NCBI RefSeq assembly: GCF_900176385.1
Contig: NZ_FWXN01000001.1
Coordinates: forward strand, 310,001-374,000
DNA from: Janibacter indicus
Lineage (GTDB): Bacteria > Actinomycetota > Actinomycetes > Actinomycetales > Dermatophilaceae
Direction: 5' to 3'
DNA: 64,000 nucleotides
Below, piece after piece: positions 40,505-50,710 of the stretch. Under the pieces are notes generated by a model. That model saw only the letters and a list, made by a program, of their open reading frames with translations. It was not told the origin of the DNA and searched no databases. Every line of letters starts with the position of its first letter. The first letter of the stretch is position 1. The translations under genes and the position numbers were made by a program.

Positions 40505-43228
40505 ATGGCCACCGACAACGACCAGCCGGTCGACGAGACCACGACCAAATCTCCCGCAGCAGTCCCGAGCTTCGGACTGCTCTTCCAGCCCCCCGCCCCA
40601 GCGCCGGCCCCGGCCCGCCGACCGGCTCCCGAGCCGGTGGACGAGGACGACGAGTCGCCCGACGAGGACGCCGACTCCGGCTCCGACTCCTCGGACGACG
40701 CCGATTCCGGCCAGGGCGAAGGGGGGCGCCGTCGCCGCCGTCGTGGTGGCCGCGGCCGCAACAACCGCTCCGGCGACGAGGGTGACGGTGACCAGGACGG
40801 CTCCGACGACTCGGACTCGGGTGATTCCCGGGACGAGCGAGGCGCCGACGAGTCCGACGACGAGGCCCAGGGCTCCGCCAAGAGCAAGGGCGGCAAGGGC
40901 CGCGGCAAGTCCAAGAAGTCGGCCGACGCGGACGACTCGGGTGACGACGCCCAGGCCGCCGAGGACGCCGACTCCCAGCGCGACGACTCCTCCGACGACG
41001 ACGGTGACTCCGACGACGAGGGCGGCGGCAGCTCCCGGCGGCGTCGCCGCCGTCGCCGTGGTGGCGGCGGGGGCAACGGCGGCCAGGACGACCCGCCCGG
41101 GACCGTGACCAAGGTGCGCGAGTCGCGCCGCAACGAGCCCCAGGCGATCAAGGGCTCCACCCGCCTCGAGGCGAAGAAGCAGCGCCGCCGCGAGGGCCGC
41201 GAGGCCGGTCGACGCCGCACGATCATCACCGAGGCGGAGTTTCTCGCCCGCCGTGAGAGCGTCGAGCGGGTCATGGTCGTGCGTCAGCACGGTGACCGCA
41301 CGCAGATCGGCGTCCTCGAGGACGGCGTGCTCGCCGAGCACTACGTCTCCCGCGAGACGACCTCGACCCTCGTCGGCAACGTCTACCTCGGCCGGGTGCA
41401 AAATGTGCTGCCCAGCATGGAGGCCGCCTTCATCGACATCGGCAAGGGTCGCAATGCGGTGCTCTACGCCGGTGAGGTCAACTGGGAGGCCCAGGGCGTC
41501 GGCAACGGCCAGGCCCGACGGATCGAAAATGCGCTCTCCTCCGGTGACTCGGTCCTCGTCCAGGTGACCAAGGACCCGGTGGGTCACAAGGGTGCGCGCC
41601 TGACGTCGCAGATCTCGCTGCCCGGCCGCTACGTCGTCTACGTGCCCGAGGGCAACATGACGGGCATCTCGCGCAAGCTGCCCGACACCGAGCGCTCCCG
41701 CCTCAAGGGGATCCTCAAGCAGGTCGTCCCGGACAGCGCGGGCGTCATCGTGCGCACCGCCGCGGAGGGGGCCTCCGAGGCCGAGCTGACCGCCGACGTC
41801 GAGCGGCTCACCAAGGCCTGGGACAAGATCAGCTCCACGGCCGAGTCGAAGAAGGGCAAGAAGGGCTCTGCCGGCGGCGCGCCCGTCCTGCTGCACGCCG
41901 AGCCGGACATGACCGTCCGGGTCATCCGCGACATCTTCAACGAGGACTTCGCCAAGATGGTCGTGGCCGGCGACGACGCCTGGCGCGAGATCAAGGGCTA
42001 CGTCGACGACGTCGCGCCCGACCTGTCCGACCGTCTCGAGCGTTACACGGGTGAGGGCGACGTCTTCGCGGCGCACCGCATCGACGAGGCGATCGCCAAG
42101 GCGATGGACCGCAAGGTCTGGCTGCCCTCCGGCGGTTCGCTCGTCATCGACCGCACCGAGGCGATGACGGTCGTCGACGTCAACACCGGCAAGTTCACCG
42201 GCTCCGGGGGCAACCTCGAGGAGACGGTGACCAAGAACAACCTCGAAGCCGCCGAGGAGATCGTCCGGCAGCTGCGACTGCGCGACATCGGCGGCATCAT
42301 CGTCGTCGACTTCATCGACATGGTCCTCGAGTCCAACCGCGACCTCGTCGTCCGGCGCCTCCTCGAGTGCCTCGGCCGTGACCGCACCAAGCACCAGGTC
42401 GCCGAGGTCACCTCGCTCGGCCTGGTCCAGATGACCCGCAAGCGGGTCGGCGCGGGCCTGATCGAGGTCTTCTCGCAGGAGTGCGAGCACTGCCACGGCC
42501 GCGGGATCATCGTCCACAGCGAGCCCGTCGCCCACGACCCCGGTGGTCACGCCGGCGGCAACCACGGCGGCAACGGCAACGGTGGCGGCGGCAAGTCCCG
42601 TCGTGGCCGGTCGAAGGGGGACAAGGACACCTCCTCGCAGCGCCAGGAGCCGGTCGAGGAGCAGACCGACGCCAACGGCCGCACCGCGGCCCAGATCGCG
42701 GCGGCGGCACACGCGGCGGCGATCAAGAACATCGCCGGCGAGGCCGGCGAGGACGACGTCGCCCAGCTCGAGCCCACGACGGTGGTCGAGCCGGGTCAGC
42801 CGGTCGAGCAGAGCGAGCCGGAGCCACAGCCGGAGGCGCCCAAGCGACGCCGCGGTGGCCGCCGGGCCGCGTCCAGCGCCGGTGCCCCCGTCGCCCTCGA
42901 GCCCGTCGACCTCTCCGAGACCCCGGCCCCCGAGCCCGAGCCGCAGCCGGAGCCGGTCACGGCTCCCGCGCCGGAGCAGGCCGAGGAGACGCCGGCTCCG
43001 AAGCGCCGCCGTGGTGGCCGTCGAGCAGCCTCGAGCGCCGGTGCGCCGGTGGCCCTGCAGGCCGTCGACCTCACCGCCCCGGCCGAGCCGACGGGCGCTC
43101 CGCTGACCAAGGTCGCGGGGGAGTCCGGCGAGGCTGCGACCACGCCGGTCGCCGACCCCGAGCCGGCCGCCCCGGCCCGTCGCAAGCGCAAGCGCGTGAC
43201 CTCCGAGGCCGGCCCGCCCAAGGCCTGA
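40505..43228 (+). CDS. rne: Ribonuclease E/G family endoribonuclease
   Basis: Single-strand endoribonuclease for mRNA decay and rRNA processing; 907 residues. The N-terminal 240 residues are acidic with Arg-rich blocks ([13 protein letters not shown]). The catalytic core has an S1 domain (STLVGNVYLGRVQNVLPSMEAAF), DNase I-like subdomain with catalytic Asp in VVDVNTGKFTG (near 558) and VVDFIDM (near 601), and the zinc-link CEHCHGRG (near 659). The C-terminal 220 residues are disordered, with two near-identical Arg-rich motifs. ATG 40505 follows GGAGG. Ends at a strong hairpin. Confidence 0.95.
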   Translation: MATDNDQPVDETTTKSPAAVPSFGLLFQPPAPAPAPARRPAPEPVDEDDESPDEDADSGSDSSDDADSGQGEGGRRRRRRGGRGRNNRSGDEGDGDQDGSDDSDSGDSRDERGADESDDEAQGSAKSKGGKGRGKSKKSADADDSGDDAQAAEDADSQRDDSSDDDGDSDDEGGGSSRRRRRRRRGGGGGNGGQDDPPGTVTKVRESRRNEPQAIKGSTRLEAKKQRRREGREAGRRRTIITEAEFLARRESVERVMVVRQHGDRTQIGVLEDGVLAEHYVSRETTSTLVGNVYLGRVQNVLPSMEAAFIDIGKGRNAVLYAGEVNWEAQGVGNGQARRIENALSSGDSVLVQVTKDPVGHKGARLTSQISLPGRYVVYVPEGNMTGISRKLPDTERSRLKGILKQVVPDSAGVIVRTAAEGASEAELTADVERLTKAWDKISSTAESKKGKKGSAGGAPVLLHAEPDMTVRVIRDIFNEDFAKMVVAGDDAWREIKGYVDDVAPDLSDRLERYTGEGDVFAAHRIDEAIAKAMDRKVWLPSGGSLVIDRTEAMTVVDVNTGKFTGSGGNLEETVTKNNLEAAEEIVRQLRLRDIGGIIVVDFIDMVLESNRDLVVRRLLECLGRDRTKHQVAEVTSLGLVQMTRKRVGAGLIEVFSQECEHCHGRGIIVHSEPVAHDPGGHAGGNHGGNGNGGGGKSRRGRSKGDKDTSSQRQEPVEEQTDANGRTAAQIAAAAHAAAIKNIAGEAGEDDVAQLEPTTVVEPGQPVEQSEPEPQPEAPKRRRGGRRAASSAGAPVALEPVDLSETPAPEPEPQPEPVTAPAPEQAEETPAPKRRRGGRRAASSAGAPVALQAVDLTAPAEPTGAPLTKVAGESGEAATTPVADPEPAAPARRKRKRVTSEAGPPKA
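42836..43072 (+). repeat. Duplicated 26-residue Arg-rich motif in RNase E
   Basis: Copies at 42836-42913 and 42995-43072 encode APKRRRGGRRAASSAGAPVA plus six more residues. They differ at two amino acids only (Glu/Gln, Pro/Ala) but at about 13 synonymous sites, so the peptide rather than the DNA is being kept. Confidence 0.85.
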
Positions 43229-43246
43229 CGCACCGAGCGACATCGA

Positions 43247-43284
43247 CCGACGGCCCATGGGAGCGCTCTCCCGTGGGCCGTCGG
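43247..43284 (+). terminator. Hairpin after the RNase E gene
   Basis: 17-bp stem from CCGACGGCCCATGGGAG to CTCCCGTGGGCCGTCGG, one T-G pair, with the CGCT loop. It ends 12 nt before the next -10 box. Confidence 0.8.
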
Positions 43285-43296
43285 CGTGCCCGACAG

Positions 43297-43302
43297 TAGA
43301 TT
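43297..43302 (+). promoter_or_regulatory. -10 box TAGATT, leaderless layout (lipoprotein gene)
   Basis: TAGATT lies 7 nt before ATG 43310. Confidence 0.5.
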
Positions 43303-43309
43303 GCTGCAC

Positions 43310-43906
43310 ATGATCAACCGCTCGTCCGGTCGGCGCCACGCCCTGGCCGGGATGCTCGCGCTCGCCCTCGCCGGGTGCACGGTCACCCGCACGCAGGGGC
43401 AGGGGCCGACCACCGGCTCGGGGTACAACTCGTCCTTCAGCGAGGCCGGGGTCGAGCACATCGAGACCGAGCGCCGCGCGGTCGTCGACCTGTCCATGGC
43501 GCTCACCGCCGACGACCTGGGAGCCGACGGCGGCACCCTGCGTGACGTCGACGTGCGCGGTGAGGACCCGATCGAGGTCGTCGTGCGCGGCACGGGCGGC
43601 GAGCTCGTCCTCCACGCCGAGGTCATCCGGGTCCTCGTCGCCCCGGGTGACCGTCAGGTGGAGAGCATCGCCCTCTTCGAGTCGCACAGCGATGGCGACG
43701 CCCTGGTCACCCGCGTCGAGGAGGTGGCCGGGCAGGTGGGCCTCGACCGGGCGAGGGTCGACTCCTTCGCCGCGGCGGCGAGGGACGGCCGCGCCGACAC
43801 CTGGCTCAACGGCGGCGACCACCTCGGGTTCACCGTCGGGCTGCACCCGGTGCTCAGGCCGGGGGAGGCGCCCGTCCTCGAGCACCAGCTGACCCCGCCG
43901 GACTGA
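43310..43906 (+). CDS. Predicted lipoprotein of unknown function
   Basis: Not recognised beyond export. The 198 residues begin MINRSSGRRHALAGMLALAL and a lipobox LAGC, with the lipid Cys near residue 25. The rest is soluble and mildly acidic. It contains a predicted strand-rich part (EVVVRGTGGELVLHAEVIRVLVA) and ends in HPVLRPGEAPVLEHQLTPPD. ATG 43310 is supported by the -10 box 7 nt upstream. It has its own promoter, so it is not in the RNase E operon. Confidence 0.7.
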   Translation: MINRSSGRRHALAGMLALALAGCTVTRTQGQGPTTGSGYNSSFSEAGVEHIETERRAVVDLSMALTADDLGADGGTLRDVDVRGEDPIEVVVRGTGGELVLHAEVIRVLVAPGDRQVESIALFESHSDGDALVTRVEEVAGQVGLDRARVDSFAAAARDGRADTWLNGGDHLGFTVGLHPVLRPGEAPVLEHQLTPPD

Positions 43907-43945
43907 CCCCCCTTCGCCGGTTTGTCCGGGGGAGGGGGTCGCCGG

Positions 43946-44059
43946 TAGTCTTGGCCCTTGGTGCGCCCACCGAGCGGACGCTTCGTGCCATGTGGCATGC
44001 GGACTGTTGGCCGGTCAGACAGAGCGAGTGCACTACAGACAGAGAGTGAGTTCCCCCAG
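43946..44059 (+). promoter_or_regulatory. rplU promoter and leader
   Basis: The -10 box TAGTCT (43946-43951) is followed by a leader of about 100 nt. It contains the hairpin TGCCA-TG-TGGCA (43986-43997) extended by flanking G/C. L21 operons often carry an autoregulatory leader; that is only suggested here. Confidence 0.4.
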
Positions 44060-44368
44060 ATGTACGCGATCGTTCGCGCCGGTGGCCGCCAGGAAAAGGT
44101 TTCCGTCGGCGACACCATCCTCATCAACTCGATCAAGGGCGAGGCCGGCGACAGCGTCGACCTGCAGCCGATCCTGCTCGTCGACGGTTCGTCCGTGACC
44201 AGCGACGCCGACAAGCTGGCCAAGGCCAGCGTCAAGGCCGAGGTCGTGGGTGCCGCCAAGGGCCCCAAGATCACGATCGTCAAGTACAAGAACAAGACGG
44301 GCTACCGCAAGCGTCAGGGTCACCGTCAGCCGCTGACCCAGCTGAAGATCACCGACATCAAGGCCTGA
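44060..44368 (+). CDS. rplU: 50S ribosomal protein L21
   Basis: Large-subunit protein that binds 23S rRNA; 102 residues, normal length. It begins [20 protein letters not shown] and ends with the signature [26 protein letters not shown] 44060 was chosen by homology; the upstream frame adds unrelated sequence. Followed by rpmA after 31 nt. Confidence 0.98.
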   Translation: MYAIVRAGGRQEKVSVGDTILINSIKGEAGDSVDLQPILLVDGSSVTSDADKLAKASVKAEVVGAAKGPKITIVKYKNKTGYRKRQGHRQPLTQLKITDIKA

Positions 44369-44399
44369 GCCTTCCTTCAACAGTTAGGAACCCACTGAC

Positions 44400-44663
44400 A
44401 TGTCCTCCAAGAAGGGTGTCTCCTCGTCCAAGAACGGCCGCGACTCCAACGCCCAGCGCCTCGGCGTGAAGCGCTACGGCGGCCAGCTCGTCGGCACCGG
44501 CGAGATCATCGTGCGCCAGCGCGGGACCCACTTCCACCCGGGCGACAACGTCGGCCGCGGTGGCGACGACACGCTGTTCGCCCTGGCGGACGGCGAGGTC
44601 CAGTTCGGCGCCAAGCGCGGTCGCAAGGTCGTCAGCGTCCTCCCGGCGGGTGCCGCCGGCTGA
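44400..44663 (+). CDS. rpmA: 50S ribosomal protein L27
   Basis: Large-subunit protein near the peptidyl transferase centre; 87 residues. It contains [20 protein letters not shown] and [30 protein letters not shown], the L27 signatures. The start is [13 protein letters not shown], without the Firmicutes-type cleaved leader. TTAGGAA serves as ribosome site. Ends before a terminator made of CGAAGGGGG arms. Confidence 0.98.
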   Translation: MSSKKGVSSSKNGRDSNAQRLGVKRYGGQLVGTGEIIVRQRGTHFHPGDNVGRGGDDTLFALADGEVQFGAKRGRKVVSVLPAGAAG

Positions 44664-44680
44664 CGCGAGCCACAGCGTGA

Positions 44681-44717
44681 GCGAAGGGGGCGGGTCGAGG
44701 TGACCTGCCCCCTTCGC
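44681..44717 (+). terminator. Hairpin after rpmA
   Basis: 16-bp stem from GCGAAGGGGGCGGGTC to GACCTGCCCCCTTCGC with one G-T pair and a GAGGT loop. Both arms contain the over-represented CGAAGGGG word. Confidence 0.8.
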
Positions 44718-44745
44718 CGTACCAGATCGAAGGAAAGGTGAGGTC

Positions 44746-46254
44746 GTGACGACCTTCGTGGACAGGGTCACCCTGCACGTCGAGGCGGGCCGGGGTGGCC
44801 ATGGCGTCGCGTCCGTGCACCGGGAGAAGTTCAAGCCGCTCGGTGGCCCGGACGGAGGCAACGGCGGGCACGGCGGCGACGTCGTCCTCGTCGTCGACCC
44901 CCAGGTCACGACCCTGCTGGACTACCACCGCAGCCCGCACCGACGCGCGACCAACGGCGCGCCCGGTGCCGGCGACGAGCGCAACGGCGCCAACGGTGAG
45001 GACCTCGTCCTGCCCGTGCCGGCCGGCACCGTCGTCACCAACCGTGCCGGTGATGTCCTCGCCGACCTCGTCACGCCCGGCACCCGCTTCGTCGCCGCCG
45101 AGGGCGGTCGCGGTGGGCTGGGCAACAAGGCCCTGTCGAGCCAGCGGCGCAAGGCGCCCGGCTTCGCCCTCCTCGGTGAGCCGGGGGAGTCCACCGACGT
45201 CGTCCTCGAGCTGAAGTCGCTCGCCGACGTCGCGCTCATCGGCTTCCCGAGCGCCGGCAAGTCCTCGCTCGTCTCGGTGCTCTCGGCGGCCCGCCCCAAG
45301 ATCGCCGACTACCCCTTCACCACGCTCGTGCCCAACCTCGGCGTCGTCACCGCCGGCGACGTGCGCTACACCGTCGCCGACGTCCCGGGCCTGATCCCCG
45401 GCGCGAGCGAAGGGCGTGGCCTGGGCCTGGAGTTCCTGCGGCACGTGGAGCGCTGCTCGGTGCTCGTCCACGTCATCGACTGCGCCACGCTCGAGCCGGG
45501 CCGTGACCCGATGAGCGACCTCGACGTCATCGAGGCCGAGCTGTCGGCCTATGTCGCCGACGAGACCCTCGGCGGGCGCCCGCTGTCCGAGCGCACCCGC
45601 ATCGTCGTGCTCAACAAGGCCGACGTGCCCGACGCGCTCGACCTGGCCGACCTGGTCAAGGCCGACCTCGAGGAGCGCGGCCTGGAGGTCTTCATCGTCT
45701 CCGCCGTCGCCCACACCGGCCTGAAGGAGCTGACCTTCGCGATGGCCCGCCACGTGACGGCCGCCCGCGAGGAGTCGGCCGTCGAGGTCGCCCCGCAGCG
45801 GGTCGTGCTGCGGCCCAAGGCCGTCGACGACGCCGGCTTCGTCGTGCGCCGCGAGGGCGGCTCCGACGGCGAGGTCTTCCGTGTCCTCGGCGCCAAGGTC
45901 ACCCGCTGGGTGCACCAGACCGACTTTGCCAACGACGAGGCCGTGGGCTACCTGGCCGACCGCCTCAACCGTGCGGGTGTCGAGGAGGAGCTGACCAAGG
46001 CCGGTGCGGTCGCCGGCTCCACCGTGCTCATCGGCCCCGAGGACGACGCGGTCGTCTTCGACTGGGAGCCCACCCTCGTCGGTGGCGCCGAGCTCCTCGG
46101 TGGCCGCGGCACCGATCTGCGTCTGGAGGACAACACCCGCCGGACGACGCAGGAGCGTCGCGAGCAGTTCCACGCGCGCAAGGACGCCCAGACCGCGGCG
46201 CGCGAGGACCTGCGCACCGAGCGCGAGGCCGGGCACTGGACCGAGGAGGACTGA
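44746..46254 (+). CDS. obgE: GTPase Obg (CgtA)
   Basis: Ribosome-associated GTPase for 50S maturation and stress response; 502 residues. It has a Gly-rich Obg fold (1-160; [18 protein letters not shown]), a G domain with GFPSAGKSS (166-174), [16 protein letters not shown] and NKADVPD, and a C-terminal OCT domain ([24 protein letters not shown]). The last 50 residues are charged. GTG 44746 follows GAAAGGTGAGG. Its stop overlaps the proB start (TGATG). Confidence 0.97.
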   Translation: MTTFVDRVTLHVEAGRGGHGVASVHREKFKPLGGPDGGNGGHGGDVVLVVDPQVTTLLDYHRSPHRRATNGAPGAGDERNGANGEDLVLPVPAGTVVTNRAGDVLADLVTPGTRFVAAEGGRGGLGNKALSSQRRKAPGFALLGEPGESTDVVLELKSLADVALIGFPSAGKSSLVSVLSAARPKIADYPFTTLVPNLGVVTAGDVRYTVADVPGLIPGASEGRGLGLEFLRHVERCSVLVHVIDCATLEPGRDPMSDLDVIEAELSAYVADETLGGRPLSERTRIVVLNKADVPDALDLADLVKADLEERGLEVFIVSAVAHTGLKELTFAMARHVTAAREESAVEVAPQRVVLRPKAVDDAGFVVRREGGSDGEVFRVLGAKVTRWVHQTDFANDEAVGYLADRLNRAGVEEELTKAGAVAGSTVLIGPEDDAVVFDWEPTLVGGAELLGGRGTDLRLEDNTRRTTQERREQFHARKDAQTAAREDLRTEREAGHWTEED

Positions 46255-47375
46255 TGGGCAGCGATGCCCGGCAGGCGATCGCCCGGGCCCGGCGCATCGT
46301 CGTCAAGGTCGGCTCGTCGTCGCTGACGAGCGCCGTCGGGGGAGAGCTCGACCTCGCCCGGCTCGCCGCCCTGGTCAACGCCCTGTCCGCGCGCCGCAGC
46401 GAGGGCACCGAGGTCGTCCTCGTCTCGTCGGGCGCCATCGCCGCCGGCATCGGGCCGCTCGGCATGGACACCCGCCCGAACGACCTGGCCCGTCAGCAGG
46501 CCGCGGCGAGCGTCGGGCAGGGGGTGCTGCTCTCGGCCTACGACAGGGCCTTCGGCCGGCACGGGCACACCATCGGGCTCGTCCTGCTCACCGTCGACGA
46601 CATCACCCGCCGCACGAGCTACACCAACGCCAAGCGCACCTTCGACTCCCTGCTCGACCTCGGGGTGCTGCCGATCGTCAACGAGAACGACACGGTCGCG
46701 ACCCACGAGGTGCGCTTCGGCGACAACGATCGCCTGGCCGCCCTCGTCGCCCAGCTGGTCGGCGCCGACGGGCTCGTCCTGCTCACCGACGTCGACGCGC
46801 TCTACACCGCCAAGCCCGGCACCCCCGGCGCCGAGCGGGTCGCGGAGGTCGGCGACCCCGCCGAGCTGGCGTCGATCTCCATCGGTGGCACCGGGTCGGC
46901 CGTCGGGTCCGGCGGCATGACGACCAAGGTCGAGGCCGCGACCATCGCCGGGGCGGCTGGCATCCCGACGGTGCTCACCTCCGCCGACAACGTCACGGCG
47001 GCCCTCGCCGGCGAGGACATCGGCACCGCCTTCCGCCCGCAGCGGCGCAGCCGTGGATCGCGCGCGCTGTGGCTGGCGCACGCCACGACGCCCCGGGGCT
47101 CGGTCCAGATCGACGAGGGGGCCGTGACCGCCCTGCGCGAGCGCGGCCGCTCGCTCCTGCCGGCCGGCATCACCGGGGTCACGGGGTCCTTCGTCGACGG
47201 TGACCCGGTCGACGTCGTCGGTCCCGACGGGCACGTCATCGCCCGTGGCCTCGTGAACTACACCTCGGGCGAGCTGCCGCACCTCATGGGCCGCAGTACC
47301 AAGGACCTCGCCGAGCAGATCGGCCCGCAGTACGAGCGCGAGGTCATCCACCGGGACCACCTCGCCCTGCTCTAG
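46254..47375 (+). CDS. proB: Glutamate 5-kinase ProB
   Basis: First step of proline synthesis: glutamate plus ATP to glutamyl-5-phosphate. The 373 residues have an amino-acid-kinase domain (IVVKVGSSSLTS, ALVSSGAIAAG-type VLVSSGAIAAGIGPLG, PIVNENDTVA, GSGGMTTKVEAA) and a C-terminal PUA domain (about 290-373; RGSVQIDEGAVTALRERGRSLLPAGI). It is translated with obg. It converges with the MFS gene, their stops overlapping. proA is 2 kb away on the same strand. Confidence 0.97.
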   Translation: MGSDARQAIARARRIVVKVGSSSLTSAVGGELDLARLAALVNALSARRSEGTEVVLVSSGAIAAGIGPLGMDTRPNDLARQQAAASVGQGVLLSAYDRAFGRHGHTIGLVLLTVDDITRRTSYTNAKRTFDSLLDLGVLPIVNENDTVATHEVRFGDNDRLAALVAQLVGADGLVLLTDVDALYTAKPGTPGAERVAEVGDPAELASISIGGTGSAVGSGGMTTKVEAATIAGAAGIPTVLTSADNVTAALAGEDIGTAFRPQRRSRGSRALWLAHATTPRGSVQIDEGAVTALRERGRSLLPAGITGVTGSFVDGDPVDVVGPDGHVIARGLVNYTSGELPHLMGRSTKDLAEQIGPQYEREVIHRDHLALL

Positions 47376-48517
47376 GTGACCCGGCGGTCGAGGACGACGA
47401 AGGCGGCGGCGATGACCGCGAAGGCGACGCCACCCGCGAGGTACGGGGCAGGAGGCGCGACCTCGGCGAAGAGCGCGCCACCGAGCACGGGGCCGACGAT
47501 GCGCCCGGACGACCCGAGCGACTGACTCGCGCCGAGGATGGCCCCCTGCTCGTCCGCGCCGGCCTGCTTCGAGATCGCCGCCATCAGCGACGGTGCTTGC
47601 GTGGCATTGCCGACGCCGATGAGGCCCGCCGGCAGCAGGACCTGCCACCACGTCGTGACGAAGGGCGCGAGGGCGGCTCCGAGCGCGAAGCAGCCGAGCC
47701 CCAGGACGATGAGGCGCTCGTCGCCGAGACGGGAGGACAGCCATCGCGTCCCGGTGAGCTGGAAGACCACGATCACCACTCCCACGTACATGAAGAGGTA
47801 TCCGTTCTCGACGGGCCCGAAGCCCATGGTGTGCCGTGTCAGCAGCGGGAGCTGGGACTCGATCTGGGAGAACGCGACCATGACGAGGAAGTTCACGGAC
47901 AGGAGCAGGACGAGCGCGGGGTGTCGCGCTGCGCGCCCGAGAGTGGTCAGGAGGCGGGGGCTCGTCCCACGTGTCCGTGGGAGCGCCCTCGCGGCCCAGA
48001 CGGCATTGGCGAGAGCCAGAACCGCGGCGATGGCGAAGGGGGACTTCTCGCCGGCCAGAGGCACGCTCAGCGCGGTCAGGGCGGGGCCGAAGATGATCCC
48101 CAGCCCGATCGCCGCTCCCACGACTGCCATGCCACGACCCCGCTCCTCCGGCGTCGTGACATCACTGATGGTCGCCTGAGCGGCCGCGATGTTTCCCGCG
48201 CAGAGCCCCGTGATGATTCGCCCGACGAAGAGGCCCGTCATGGCGTCGGCGAGGAAGAGCACGGCATAACCCAGCGCCGCTCCGAGGGCGCTCGCGGCGA
48301 CGATCGGCCCGCGCCCCCACCGGTCAGACGCTCGCCCCAGCACCGGCGCCGCCACGAGCTGCGCGGCGGAGTAGCTGGCGATGAGCAGTCCGACGAGGGT
48401 GGCAGACGCGCCCAAGTCAGCCGCGTAGGTCGGCAGGAGCGGGAAGAGCATCCCGAAGCCGAGGAGATCGAGGAACACCGTCACGAAGACGGCGCCGAGC
48501 ACGTTCTGCCGCTTCAT
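47372..48517 (-). CDS. MFS transporter, Tet/TCR-type drug exporter family
   Basis: Twelve-helix proton antiporter, 381 residues. The start MKRQNVLGAVFVTVFLDLLGFG and the loop 2-3 motif GRASDRWGRGPIV match tetracycline-type exporters, as does the later GPALTALSVPLAG. Substrate unknown. Third-position GC looks lower than in its neighbours, a hint of transfer. It starts 23 nt after pdxY on the same strand; no clear ribosome site is seen. Confidence 0.85.
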   Translation of the reverse strand: MKRQNVLGAVFVTVFLDLLGFGMLFPLLPTYAADLGASATLVGLLIASYSAAQLVAAPVLGRASDRWGRGPIVAASALGAALGYAVLFLADAMTGLFVGRIITGLCAGNIAAAQATISDVTTPEERGRGMAVVGAAIGLGIIFGPALTALSVPLAGEKSPFAIAAVLALANAVWAARALPRTRGTSPRLLTTLGRAARHPALVLLLSVNFLVMVAFSQIESQLPLLTRHTMGFGPVENGYLFMYVGVVIVVFQLTGTRWLSSRLGDERLIVLGLGCFALGAALAPFVTTWWQVLLPAGLIGVGNATQAPSLMAAISKQAGADEQGAILGASQSLGSSGRIVGPVLGGALFAEVAPPAPYLAGGVAFAVIAAAFVVLDRRVT

Positions 48518-48539
48518 GCAGCCACACCCGAAGGGGGCG

Positions 48540-49394
48540 TCACCGCACCCGGGTGACCTCGAACTGCATCCGCGGCCGGGCGTAGAACTCCTGGGCCTGG
48601 ACGAGCTGCAGCTCGCGCCGACCGGAGTCGAGGGTCTCCCGCAGGAGGTCGAAGACCGAGGAGACGGTCCGACCGAGCGACTCCTCGAGCGAGCGGCTGC
48701 GCAGCCAATGACTGGTGAAGAGCGCGGCGGTGACGTCACCCGAGCCGTTGGCCTTGAGCGGCAGGTGCGGGGTGCGCACGATCCAGGCCTCGTCCTCGTG
48801 GCAGGCGAGCATCTCGATCGTGCCCTCCGGGCGGTCCGGCCGCAGGACCGAGGTGACGAGGATCGTGCTCGGCCCGATCTCACGGGCGGCGTCGACGGAG
48901 GCGAGGGTCTCCTCGAGCGTCTCCGGCTCGGTCTCGGTGAGGAAGCCCAGCTCGAACTGGTTGGGCGTGATGAGGTCGGCGCGGGGGACGACCTTGTCCC
49001 GCAGGAGGACCGGGATCGACTCGTGGACGAAGCAGCCGGACTTCGCATTGCCCATGACCGGGTCGCAGGCGTAGATCGCCTCGGGGTTGGCGGCCTTGAC
49101 GGCGGCCACGGCATCGAGGATCGTCGCGCCGATCCCTTCGCCGCCCTGGTACCCGGAGAGCACGGCGTCGACCTCGGCGAAGGCATCCCGCTCCCCGACG
49201 CCGGTGATGACGTCGGCAACATCCGCGGGGTCCATGAGCGGCCCGCGCCAGGCGCCGTAGCCGGTGTGGTTGGAGAAGTTCACCGTGTTGACCGGCCACA
49301 CCTCGACCCCGAGGCGCTGCATCGGGAAGACGGACGCGGAGTTGCCGACGTGTCCGTAGGCGACGTGGGACTGGATGGAGAGGATCGTGGTCAC
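48540..49394 (-). CDS. pdxY: Pyridoxal kinase PdxY
   Basis: Phosphorylates pyridoxal in B6 salvage; 284 residues. Motifs are [26 protein letters not shown] (continuous), [49 protein letters not shown] and the anion-hole [17 protein letters not shown] 49394 follows GGGAGG by 8 nt. It is divergent from proA. Confidence 0.94.
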   Translation of the reverse strand: MTTILSIQSHVAYGHVGNSASVFPMQRLGVEVWPVNTVNFSNHTGYGAWRGPLMDPADVADVITGVGERDAFAEVDAVLSGYQGGEGIGATILDAVAAVKAANPEAIYACDPVMGNAKSGCFVHESIPVLLRDKVVPRADLITPNQFELGFLTETEPETLEETLASVDAAREIGPSTILVTSVLRPDRPEGTIEMLACHEDEAWIVRTPHLPLKANGSGDVTAALFTSHWLRSRSLEESLGRTVSSVFDLLRETLDSGRRELQLVQAQEFYARPRMQFEVTRVR

Positions 49395-49411
49395 CGGCCA
49401 ATCCTCCCACC

Positions 49412-49417
49412 TACTCT
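49412..49417 (+). promoter_or_regulatory. -10 box TACTCT, leaderless layout (proA)
   Basis: TACTCT lies 6 nt before ATG 49424, so proA has its own promoter, separate from proB. Confidence 0.5.
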
Positions 49418-49423
49418 GGGTCC

Positions 49424-50689
49424 ATGACCGACAGCACCGCCACCGTCCGGGAGCTCGCCGAGCGCGCGCGGGTCGCCTCGCGCCGCCTCGCGCTCCTCAC
49501 CCGCGCCGACAAGGACGCCGCCCTGCTCGCGCTCGCGGACGCGGTCGATGCCGCCACCGACGACGTCGTCGCGGCCAATGCCGAGGACCTGCAGCGCGGG
49601 CGCGAAGAGGGGATGGCCACCGGCCTCCTCGACCGCCTGACCCTCGACGCCGACCGCGTCGCGGCCGTCGCCGACGCGCTGCGCGACCTCGCGGGCCTGC
49701 CCGACCCCGTCGGTGAGGTGGTGCGTGGCTCGACGCTGGCCAACGGCCTGCAGATCCGCCAGGTGCGGGTGCCGATGGGCGTCGTCGGGATGATCTACGA
49801 GGCCCGCCCCAATGTCACCGTCGATGCCGCCGGCCTCGGCCTGAAGTCCGGCAACGCGATGATCCTGCGCGGCGGCTCCGCGGCGGCGAGCACCAACCGG
49901 GCCCTGGTCGCCGCCCTTCGCTCGGCCCTGACGGCGCACGGGCTGCCGGCCGACGCCGTCCAGCTCCTCGAGGGCGACCACGACGCGGTCAAGGCGCTGA
50001 TGACCGCCCGCGGGCTGGTCGACCTGCTCATCCCGCGCGGGGGAGCGGGCCTGATCCAGGCCGTCGTCACCGAGTCGACGGTGCCCGTCATCGAGACCGG
50101 TGTGGGCAACTGCCACGTCTACGTCGACGCGGCCGCCGACCCTGACAAGGCGCTCGCGATCGTGCTCAACGCCAAGACGCACCGCCCGAGCGTGTGCAAT
50201 GCCGCCGAGTCGCTGCTCGTCCACCGCTCCGTCGCCGCCGACGTCCTCCCGGACGTGCTGCGCGACCTCGCCGGCGCCGGCGTCGTCCTCCACGGCGACG
50301 ACGCCACCCGCGAGCACGCCCCCGACGGGGTGGTCGTCGAGCCGGCGACCGACGAGGACTTCGACACCGAGTACCTTGCTCTCGAGATGTCGGTCGCGGT
50401 CGTCGACGACCTCGACGCGGCGCTGGAGCACGTGCGACGCCACGGCAGCGGGCACACCGAGGCGATCGTCACCGAGGACCGGGCCGCGGCCCGCCGGTGG
50501 ACCGCCGAGGTCGACGCCGCGGCCGTCCTCGTCAACGCCTCGACCCGCTTCACCGACGGTGGGGAGTTCGGCTTCGGTGCCGAGATCGGCATCTCGACGC
50601 AAAAGTTGCACGCGCGCGGACCGATGGCTCTGCCGGAGCTGACGACGACCAAGTGGGTCGTCGAGGGCGACGGGCAGATCCGGGGCTGA
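49424..50689 (+). CDS. proA: Glutamate-5-semialdehyde dehydrogenase ProA
   Basis: NADPH-dependent reduction of glutamyl-5-phosphate, second step of proline synthesis; 421 residues. Motifs are [52 protein letters not shown], and the catalytic Cys in [17 protein letters not shown] near residue 260. It ends [23 protein letters not shown]. It is followed by a strong terminator. Confidence 0.97.
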   Translation: MTDSTATVRELAERARVASRRLALLTRADKDAALLALADAVDAATDDVVAANAEDLQRGREEGMATGLLDRLTLDADRVAAVADALRDLAGLPDPVGEVVRGSTLANGLQIRQVRVPMGVVGMIYEARPNVTVDAAGLGLKSGNAMILRGGSAAASTNRALVAALRSALTAHGLPADAVQLLEGDHDAVKALMTARGLVDLLIPRGGAGLIQAVVTESTVPVIETGVGNCHVYVDAAADPDKALAIVLNAKTHRPSVCNAAESLLVHRSVAADVLPDVLRDLAGAGVVLHGDDATREHAPDGVVVEPATDEDFDTEYLALEMSVAVVDDLDAALEHVRRHGSGHTEAIVTEDRAAARRWTAEVDAAAVLVNASTRFTDGGEFGFGAEIGISTQKLHARGPMALPELTTTKWVVEGDGQIRG

Positions 50690-50710
50690 CCCCCCTTCGC
50701 CCGGACGGGC

